DNA from: Planctomycetota bacterium
GTDB taxonomy: Bacteria; Planctomycetota; MHYJ01; WSZJ01; JACPWG01
Length of the DNA: 7,246 nt
Assembly (NCBI GenBank): GCA_016220045.1
Contig: JACRIP010000484.1
Coordinates: forward strand, 1 to 7,246
Direction of reading: 5' to 3'
Positions 1 through 7,246 of the stretch are shown piece after piece. The first letter of the stretch is position 1. Every line of letters starts with the position of its first letter. The position numbers and the translations under genes are program-made. The notes beneath the pieces were generated by a model. It saw nothing but the letters and a program-made list of their open reading frames with translations, was not told where the DNA came from and ran no database searches.

Positions 1-15
1 ATACCCTCTCCCCGG

Positions 16-41
16 CCCTCCCCCGCTGCGGCGGGGGAGGG
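16..41. repeat. Perfect GC-rich hairpin downstream of uvrA
   Basis: Positions 16-26 (CCCTCCCCCGC) and 31-41 (GCGGGGGAGGG) are exact reverse complements around a four-base TGCG loop, giving an 11-bp stem of nearly pure G-C pairs. It lies about 95 bases past the uvrA stop codon on the minus strand. No T-run follows on either strand, so it is not a canonical intrinsic terminator, although so stable a stem could still stall polymerase or protect the 3' end of the uvrA transcript. The flanking CCCTCTCCCC at 4-13 resembles arms of dispersed C-rich/G-rich hairpin repeats common between genes in GC-rich bacteria, which is an inference from general knowledge. The remainder of 1-135 shows nothing else I can support. 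Confidence 0.75.
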
Positions 42-135
42 GGACGACGGCGCGGCGAACGGGCCGGCGCCGGGCGACGCGGGGGAAGGAGGCGGCGGCG
101 CGGGATCGTCGGGGGCGGGAGCGGTCATCGGGGGA

Positions 136-3150
<3,015 letters not shown>

Positions 3151-3156
3151 GGCGCG

Positions 3157-3897
3157 CTAGCTCGACATCTTGGCGACGTTTTGGAGAATGAAGGACCGGA
3201 GGCGGTCCGCTTCGTCGGGCGAGAGATCGGTGAAGGTGAAGGCGATTTCGACCATGGGGAGGCCGACGACGGGCTTGACGCGGACGACCTGGCCCTTGGC
3301 GGCGATGGCGGGCTGGCCGGGAAGGGAGATCTCGACCTTGAGGGAGGTCTTCTCCTGGAGGTTCTCCTCGGTGCGGAAGGAGATGCCGGTGGGGGAGATA
3401 TCGTCGGTGATGCCGTTACGCATGCGGGTGAAGAAGCCGTCGGTGGTTTTCTTGTATTTGAGGGCGAGGGACTTCTTGAGCCGGACGCCGGCGCGGTTCA
3501 CGTTGGCGGACTTGGTCTTGCCGGTGCAGACGGCGAGGGCCTCGATGATTTCCTCGCGGCGGAAGGGTTTCTTGATCTTGGCGATGGCGCCGGCCTTGAG
3601 GGCGTTCATGACCAGCATTTTATTTTCGAGCGTGTAGGTGACGGCGATGCGGGCATTGGCATCGAGGTCGAGCAGGCGCTTGAGGTGGGCCATGCCGCCG
3701 TCGCCCGGCTTGTCCTTGTGGCCCGGGGCGTTCATGTCGATGACGACGGCGGCGGGCGGAGACTTGGTGTAGGCCTCGAGCATCTCGTCGCCGTTCGCTA
3801 CGCAGCGATCGACGCCGAACGCGGTCTGGGTGAGCAGGCCCTTGAAGGACTCGCGCAGAGCCTCGTCCCGCTCGAGCAGCAGGATCTTCATCGCCAT
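3157..3897 (-). CDS. Response regulator with receiver and PilZ domains
   Basis: This 246-residue cytoplasmic regulator has an N-terminal CheY-like receiver (about 3-125) and a C-terminal PilZ domain (about 133-240), the family that binds cyclic di-GMP. In the receiver, the phosphoacceptor is Asp54 in VVIDMNAPG and the conserved lysine is Lys110 in IKKPF. Aligned to PhoB by eye, Arg10 replaces one metal-binding aspartate of the acidic pocket, leaving Glu9 and Asp11. A polar insert (HKDKPGDGG, 60-68) follows the phosphorylation site. The PilZ ligand motifs are intact: RxxxR at Arg135/Arg139 and DxSxxG at Asp166-Ser168-Gly171. There is no DNA-binding or catalytic output domain, so output probably goes through protein contact. 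The start is ATG at 3897; ATG at 3891 is also possible. AAGGGG (3909-3914) lies 11 bases before the first ATG and overlaps a GGGGTGCCCC dyad (3903-3912). It is the first gene of an operon with uvrA, six bases separating its TAG from the uvrA GTG. Its actual target is unknown. Confidence 0.92.
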   Translation of the reverse strand: MAMKILLLERDEALRESFKGLLTQTAFGVDRCVANGDEMLEAYTKSPPAAVVIDMNAPGHKDKPGDGGMAHLKRLLDLDANARIAVTYTLENKMLVMNALKAGAIAKIKKPFRREEIIEALAVCTGKTKSANVNRAGVRLKKSLALKYKKTTDGFFTRMRNGITDDISPTGISFRTEENLQEKTSLKVEISLPGQPAIAAKGQVVRVKPVVGLPMVEIAFTFTDLSPDEADRLRSFILQNVAKMSS

Positions 3898-3942
3898 GAT
3901 CTGGGGTGCCCCTTGCCCGGAGTGAACTGAAAGGAAGCCAGA

Positions 3943-3970
3943 ATTATAGCCGGGCGGCGGGCACAGTCAA
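3943..3970 (-). promoter_or_regulatory. Sigma70-type promoter of the regulator-uvrA operon
   Basis: On the minus strand a -35 box TTGACT (3970-3965) is followed, after 16 bases, by a perfect TATAAT -10 box (3948-3943). Transcription would begin near 3936 and leave a leader of about 40 bases before the ATG at 3897. It sits in the least GC-rich part of the 200-bp divergent spacer. This is the best promoter match found in the window. Confidence 0.75.
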
Positions 3971-4021
3971 AGGAAATGGGGGTGCTGAGCGCCGCGGGAG
4001 CGGGAACCGCGGATGAAATGG

Positions 4022-4050
4022 TTGCATGCGCCCCCGCCGGTGCGTAGAAT
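4022..4050 (+). promoter_or_regulatory. Promoter candidate for the zinc-ribbon/HEAT gene
   Basis: TTGCAT (4022-4027) and TAGAAT (4045-4050) are separated by 17 bases. The -10 matches the consensus at five of six positions and the -35 at three. Predicted initiation near 4057 leaves a leader of about 40 bases before the ATG at 4098. It is divergent from the operon promoter, the two -35 boxes lying about 50 bases apart. Confidence 0.5.
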
Positions 4051-4087
4051 CCGGGCTCCACGCCGACCCCGCCCGCCCCCGCTCGAC

Positions 4088-4091
4088 GGAG
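4088..4091 (+). promoter_or_regulatory. Ribosome binding site that fixes the start at 4098
   Basis: GGAG at 4088-4091 lies six bases before the ATG at 4098. Together with the promoter candidate, whose -35 box overlaps the earlier in-frame ATG at 4026, it makes 4098 the likely start. Confidence 0.65.
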
Positions 4092-4097
4092 TTCCGG

Positions 4098-5651
4098 ATG
4101 CCCATTCGATTCTCCTGCGCCTGTGGCCGGTCCATCGCCGTCAAGGACGAGCATGCCGGCAAGCTGATCAAGTGCCCGGCCTGCGCCAAGCCGGTGCGGG
4201 TGCCGAAGGAGGAGCTGGATCTGAAGCCGGAGGCGGGCGAGCTGGCGGGGTCCGGGCTGGAGCTGAAGCCGGAGGGGCTGGAGGCGAAGTCGGACCCGCT
4301 GGCGGCGGGGACGAAGTCGCGGAGCCGCAGCCATGCGGTGTCGAAGGTGGTGAAGGCGCCGGCGGGCGGGTCCGCGGGCACGGCGCGTTCCACCGCGGGC
4401 GGGCCGCGCAAGTCCAAGTCGAAGACGCGCAGCGGGAAGCGGCCGCCGCCGCTGGGGGACGATCTCATGGGCGGGCGCGTGCCCCCGGTGACCACCCGGC
4501 GGCAGACCGAGTTCGAAATCAAGCCCATGGAAGGGATGACCGCGCGGGGCGAAAAAAAGAGTTTCAAGTGCCCCGGGTGCACGGCGACGCTCTACGAAGG
4601 GGACATCCTGTGCATCGCGTGCGGGATGGACCTGTCGACCGGGCAGTGGGTGGCGCCCAAGGAGGTGGAGCCGAAGGGCTGGATCTGGCTGATCCTGGGG
4701 CTTCTGGTGGTGGCGGGGCTGATCGGCGGGCTGATCTACGTCTTCAAGAAGAGCGTGGTGGAGGCGTCCGGGCCGGGGCCGGGGGCGGGCGGGGCCGGGA
4801 CCGGGGGGGCGGCGGTGACGGCCCCGCCGGTGGACGATGCCGCGGCGGCGCTCGGCAAGCTGCTCGCCGGCGGGTCGATGTTCGACTTCAAGAAGGTGGC
4901 CGAGGAGCTGGGCAAGCTCCGGGAAGAGGGGTTGCCCACGCTGCTGGAGACCTGGAAGGGGGAGGGCGCGTCGGCGAACTCGAAGAAGGTGGCGCTCTAC
5001 GGCATGGGGCTCCTGGCGCGCGCCGGCGTGTGGAACGACGACGTGATTGCGGCCTTCCAGACCACGGTGCGGGACAAGGCCTCGGAGCTGCGCGAGACGG
5101 CGTTGCAGGGTCTTTACCGGATCGCATTCGAACGCGCGGACGGCCCGATCGAAGCGGACGAGTTCAGGGGCACGGAGGGCCTCTTCAAAGGGCTGAAGCG
5201 GATGCCTGCGGTCTCCACCGTACGCGCGGTCTTCAGCGAGGTGGCCGGGGACCCCGCCGACCCGCTCTGCGCCTGGGCGGTGCGCTTTGCGACCGACCTG
5301 GGGGACCAGACGGCGGTGCACGTCCTGATCTCGGGGTTGGGGAACGCGGACCTGCCGCGCGATGCGCAGGAGCGGTTCAAGGTGATGCTGCGCGAGCTGA
5401 CGGGGGCGACCTTCGACACGCCGGACCAGTGGGAGAACTGGTGGCAGGAGCGTCAGTCGGAGAGCCCGGCGCAGTGGCTGATTCGCGCGCTGGAAGGGCA
5501 GAACGACCTGCTGCGGGCGGCGGCGGCGAAGCGGCTGAAGCGGCTGACGGGCGCGAACCTGCCGGATTGGGAGACGGCGGGCACGGCGGAGAAGCGGGCG
5601 GAGCTGGTGAAGAAGTGGCAGGCCTGGGGCGTGGAGAACAAGGGGAAGTAG
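4098..5651 (+). CDS. Membrane protein with two zinc ribbons and HEAT-like repeats
   Basis: I do not recognise a function for this 517-residue protein, but its layout is clear. Residues 5-30 form a zinc ribbon with Cys7, Cys9, Cys26 and Cys29 (CACG...CPAC). A charged linker with a near-duplicate (DLKPEAGELAG and ELKPEGLEAKS, about 41-65) and a Lys/Arg-rich stretch (74-116) follow. A second ribbon has Cys158, 161, 172 and 175 (CPGC...CIACGMDLSTG). One transmembrane helix spans about 194-216, then comes a Gly/Pro/Ala spacer (224-246). The rest is alpha-helical, HEAT-like, with two LTG...W modules at about 435-453 (LTGATFDTPDQWENWW) and 485-510 (LTGANLPDW...WQAWG). Proteins combining these parts are common in Planctomycetota. 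Positive charge before the helix suggests the ribbons are cytoplasmic and the helical domain is outside the inner membrane, though KK also follows the helix. The start is chosen because the Shine-Dalgarno sequence precedes it and because the next residues begin the zinc ribbon directly. It is transcribed alone, divergent from the regulator-uvrA operon. Confidence 0.88.
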   Translation: MPIRFSCACGRSIAVKDEHAGKLIKCPACAKPVRVPKEELDLKPEAGELAGSGLELKPEGLEAKSDPLAAGTKSRSRSHAVSKVVKAPAGGSAGTARSTAGGPRKSKSKTRSGKRPPPLGDDLMGGRVPPVTTRRQTEFEIKPMEGMTARGEKKSFKCPGCTATLYEGDILCIACGMDLSTGQWVAPKEVEPKGWIWLILGLLVVAGLIGGLIYVFKKSVVEASGPGPGAGGAGTGGAAVTAPPVDDAAAALGKLLAGGSMFDFKKVAEELGKLREEGLPTLLETWKGEGASANSKKVALYGMGLLARAGVWNDDVIAAFQTTVRDKASELRETALQGLYRIAFERADGPIEADEFRGTEGLFKGLKRMPAVSTVRAVFSEVAGDPADPLCAWAVRFATDLGDQTAVHVLISGLGNADLPRDAQERFKVMLRELTGATFDTPDQWENWWQERQSESPAQWLIRALEGQNDLLRAAAAKRLKRLTGANLPDWETAGTAEKRAELVKKWQAWGVENKGK

Positions 5652-5752
5652 GGGCGAGACCGGGGGGCGCTGCGGCGTGGCTGGGGGGGGTGGACGCCGG
5701 GTTGCGCCTGCGCGCGGGGTGCGGATGCCTTCCTGGGGGCCCCCGTGCGGGG
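5652..5752. other. Convergent spacer with short GC palindromes
   Basis: This spacer separates the 3' ends of two convergent genes. It holds a perfect GGGGGCCCCC palindrome (5735-5744) and an overlapping CCCC-GTGC-GGGG stem-loop (5741-5752) that abuts the stop codon of the minus-strand gene. Neither is followed by a T-run, so a bidirectional terminator is plausible but unproven. I see no gene here. Confidence 0.4.
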
Positions 5753-6856
5753 TCACTTCTGGAAGATCGGCAGGTACTCGTTCGGGACCTGTAGTATGAT
5801 GCAGGCCATGGCGGTGGCGTAGTTGGCGCTCACGCAATCGAGCCAATGGTCGCCGATCTGCAAGCGGACGATCTCGTCGCGGACGCGCGGGTAGTAGTCG
5901 TTCCAATAGCGCGGCCCGCCCTGGTACATGGCCTGGGCGGCGTAGTAGTGTCCGTAGAAGTAGTGGTACGAGTCCGGGCGCATGGAGCCGATGTTGCGGC
6001 GCAGGTAGTCGAGGCCGCGGCGGGCTTCGACCGAGTCGTACTCGCCGGCGCTGAAGAGGGAGGTGACGCCGGCGGCGGTGAGGGGGAAGGAGGTGCGCGT
6101 CTGGTGCGCCGGAAGGGCCTGGTAGGAGAAGGAGCCGTCCAGGTTCTGGCCGTTCCTGCCGCCCTGTCCGCAGTTCTTGACGTAGGTGAGGGCCTTGTCG
6201 ATCACCGCCCGGGGCACGGAGACGCCGACGTTGCGCGCGGCGCGCAGGGCCTGGAGGGTGGAGACGGTGATGGAGAGGTCGGCGTCGCGCGCGAAGGGCT
6301 GGTAGCGCCACCCCCCTTCCATATTCTGGCTGCGCACGATGAGACCCACCGAGCGCTTGAGCGCCTCCTTGACGTCCTCTCTCGGGCTCATGCCGTAGAC
6401 CTCGGCGAGGAAGAGCGTGGCGAAGGCGTGTTCGTACATGCGGGTGCCGCTCTGAGTGATGTAGCCGTCGCCGCGGACGCGCGAGCACTGGAGCAGGAAG
6501 TCGAGTCCGTGGGCGACGTTCTCGCCGTAGCGTCCGCGGTCGGGCGTGTTGCCCTGCGCCATGAGGGCGATGCAGGCGAGGGCGGTCACGCCGATGTGCG
6601 CCTTGTCGGTCCCGTTGTTCATGTACTCTTCGTTGAGCTTGTACCCTACCGGACTGGACCACGAGCCGTCCTTCGACTGGCCGCGGGCCAGAAAGCCGAG
6701 GCCGCGTTCGGCGGCTTCCATGCTCTCGCGGCTGGGGCCGACCTTGAGGGCGGCATCGTCATCCGCGCGGGCGGAGGGTACCGGCAGGAGCAGGAGCGTC
6801 GCGGCGGCGAGGCCGAGCAGGGCGAGGAGCGCGAGGCGAGGCGGGAGGTTACGCAT
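5753..6856 (-). CDS. Secreted prenyltransferase/squalene-oxidase-repeat protein
   Basis: This 367-residue protein belongs to the alpha/alpha-toroid superfamily of prenyltransferase and squalene-hopene-cyclase repeats. A Sec signal peptide is evident: basic N-terminus, Leu/Ala-rich core (8-26) and an ARA cleavage site after residue 31, so it acts outside the cytoplasm. Repeat units are marked by QSKDGSW (60-66), QNMEGGWRY (177-185), NLDGSFSY (238-245) and YYAAQAMYQGG (304-314), and the C-terminus is IILQVPNEYLPIFQK. DADLS (191-195) lies where cyclases carry their DxDD acid motif but lacks the last Asp, and the protein is far shorter than a squalene-hopene cyclase of roughly 630 residues, so cyclase activity is unlikely. 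Such secreted proteins are abundant in Planctomycetota and their role is unknown to me. The ATG at 6856 is chosen because it begins the signal peptide; the frame stays open upstream to 7168, but that stretch is repeat-derived and Arg/Pro-rich. The Shine-Dalgarno is weak (GAGAG, 6861-6865). Alone, convergent with the HEAT gene. Confidence 0.9.
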   Translation of the reverse strand: MRNLPPRLALLALLGLAAATLLLLPVPSARADDDAALKVGPSRESMEAAERGLGFLARGQSKDGSWSSPVGYKLNEEYMNNGTDKAHIGVTALACIALMAQGNTPDRGRYGENVAHGLDFLLQCSRVRGDGYITQSGTRMYEHAFATLFLAEVYGMSPREDVKEALKRSVGLIVRSQNMEGGWRYQPFARDADLSITVSTLQALRAARNVGVSVPRAVIDKALTYVKNCGQGGRNGQNLDGSFSYQALPAHQTRTSFPLTAAGVTSLFSAGEYDSVEARRGLDYLRRNIGSMRPDSYHYFYGHYYAAQAMYQGGPRYWNDYYPRVRDEIVRLQIGDHWLDCVSANYATAMACIILQVPNEYLPIFQK

Positions 6857-6918
6857 GCGGCTCTCGGTGGTTGTGGGGGGGGCGTGGAGGGTAGTGCGGA
6901 GGGTGCGCTGCTGGGCGT

Positions 6919-6948
6919 ATTCTACCGTCTGGGGGGCGGCGGACGCAA
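6919..6948 (-). promoter_or_regulatory. Promoter candidate for the prenyltransferase-repeat gene
   Basis: On the minus strand TTGCGT (6948-6943) and TAGAAT (6924-6919) are separated by 18 bases. The -10 matches the consensus at five of six positions and the -35 at three. Initiation near 6912 gives a leader of about 55 bases. The boxes resemble those of the HEAT gene (TTGCAT, TAGAAT). A run of eight G (6875-6882) lies in the leader. Confidence 0.45.
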
Positions 6949-6962
6949 GTCGCGGCTGAGGG

Positions 6963-7057
6963 CCACGAAGGCGGGCGAAAGGGCCACGAAAAGACGACGG
7001 GAACACGAAGGGCCACGAAGGGGGACCACGAAGGGCCACGAAGTGGGGGCCACGACG
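6963..7057. repeat. Array of degenerate CCACGAAG repeats
   Basis: Seven copies of CCACGAAG or a close variant start at 6963, 6984, 7003 (ACACGAAG), 7013, 7026, 7036 and 7050 (CCACGACG). The start-to-start steps are 21, 19, 10, 13, 10 and 14 bases, so the basic unit is about 10 bp (GGCCACGAAG) with expanded or lost units. There are no unique spacers of constant length, so it is not a CRISPR array. Similar CACGAAG/CTTCGTG-rich intergenic tracts are, as far as I recall, widespread in environmental bacterial genomes; what maintains them is unknown to me. The array lies between the prenyltransferase-repeat gene and the truncated MEKHLA gene. Confidence 0.8.
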
Positions 7058-7065
7058 GGCGGGGC

Positions 7066-7233
7066 CGGCTCCACACCGTGCGACACAACGACAACGGATG
7101 CTTCGAACAACGTACAGGCCTGCTGTTTTGCGTCGGCTGTCCGCTTCATCAGATCGTGTCCGATCCAATGACGATAGCTATCCAGCAACACCTGACACCA
7201 CTCCACAATTCGTGGCTCATACCACTGCGCCAT
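7066..7233 (-). pseudogene. Truncated MEKHLA-domain gene (N-terminal part)
   Basis: From ATG 7233 (or GTG 7239) the first 56 or so codons read like the start of a bacterial MEKHLA-domain protein, a PAS-like family of about 150 residues and unclear function. Matching blocks are LLDSYRHWIGHDL (residues 16-28) and LFEASVVVVSHGVEP (42-56). Family members normally go on with a conserved Asp-Pro-Ile-Leu-Asn-Tyr-Gly-Asn segment. Here the reading turns to APPVVAPTSWPF, encoded by the CCACGAAG array, and runs to a stop at 6922; I found no continuation in the other frames. The gene therefore seems broken near 7066. Its GC content is about 54%, against over 70% in sampled parts of neighbouring genes, which suggests a different origin. 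AGG at 7243-7245 is a possible Shine-Dalgarno at the window edge. The family call rests on recall of the conserved blocks. Confidence 0.7.
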
Positions 7234-7246
7234 GTACACGAGCCTG

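Noticed and set aside
1..128. Possible minus-strand gene start at ATG 128, open to the window edge
   Set aside because: The 42 codons are Pro/Ala/Ser-rich, lack a ribosome binding site and pass through the 16-41 hairpin, so an open frame here is expected by composition alone.
4026..4097. Earlier ATG at 4026 for the HEAT gene
   Set aside because: It lies within the predicted -35 box, lacks a ribosome binding site, and would add 24 residues before a zinc ribbon that normally starts the protein.
4013..5794. 593-codon plus-strand open frame overlapping the HEAT gene
   Set aside because: It is a frame-shifted shadow; the zinc-ribbon cysteines, membrane helix and Trp motifs occur only in the 4098-5651 frame.
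3888..6662. 924-codon minus-strand open frame
   Set aside because: It runs antisense through the zinc-ribbon/HEAT gene and through the other frame of the prenyltransferase-repeat gene. Its product is almost entirely Arg, Pro, Ala and Leu without domains, which is typical of shadow frames in GC-rich DNA.
6963..7057. CRISPR array
   Set aside because: Units are only 8-10 bp, the spacing varies from 10 to 21 bases, and no cas gene is present.
6857..7168. N-terminal extension of the prenyltransferase-repeat gene
   Set aside because: It would bury a clear signal peptide 104 residues inside the protein and is encoded largely by the repeat array.

Overview
The window is a very GC-rich stretch of bacterial chromosome, most likely from a member of the Planctomycetota. 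The evidence is the gene families rather than any marker gene. One protein joins two short CxC/CxxC zinc ribbons, a membrane helix and HEAT-like repeats ending in LTG...W..W motifs. Another is a secreted prenyltransferase/squalene-oxidase-repeat protein ending in LPIFQK. Both architectures are typical of planctomycete genomes, although the phylum assignment is inference.

Layout. Positions 1-135 are a GC-rich spacer with a perfect 11-bp hairpin (16-41). Positions 136-3897, minus strand, hold a two-gene operon: a receiver-PilZ regulator (3157-3897) followed by uvrA (136-3150). A near-consensus sigma70-type promoter (TTGACT-16-TATAAT, 3943-3970) drives it. Positions 4098-5651, plus strand, hold the zinc-ribbon/transmembrane/HEAT protein, divergent from the operon with its own promoter candidate (4022-4050). 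A 101-bp convergent spacer follows. Positions 5753-6856, minus strand, hold the exported prenyltransferase-repeat protein with a promoter candidate at 6919-6948. Positions 6963-7057 are an array of degenerate CCACGAAG units. Positions 7066-7233, minus strand, hold the first 56 or so codons of a MEKHLA-domain gene that stops matching its family where the array begins. This end of the window is clearly lower in GC (90 of 166 bases by hand count from 7081 to 7246).

How the genes relate. UvrA is the damage-recognition ATPase of nucleotide excision repair. Its gene opens in the same frame only two sense codons after the stop of the REC-PilZ gene. Its only ordinary start is a GTG without a visible Shine-Dalgarno sequence, and it begins with a Pro/Ala-rich stretch of about 36 residues that looks like an interdomain linker. 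This arrangement suggests tight translational coupling, or possibly stop-codon readthrough, between a c-di-GMP-binding regulator and UvrA. It is the most unusual item in the window. The other genes have no evident shared pathway. No RNA gene, CRISPR array, insertion sequence or replication origin was seen.
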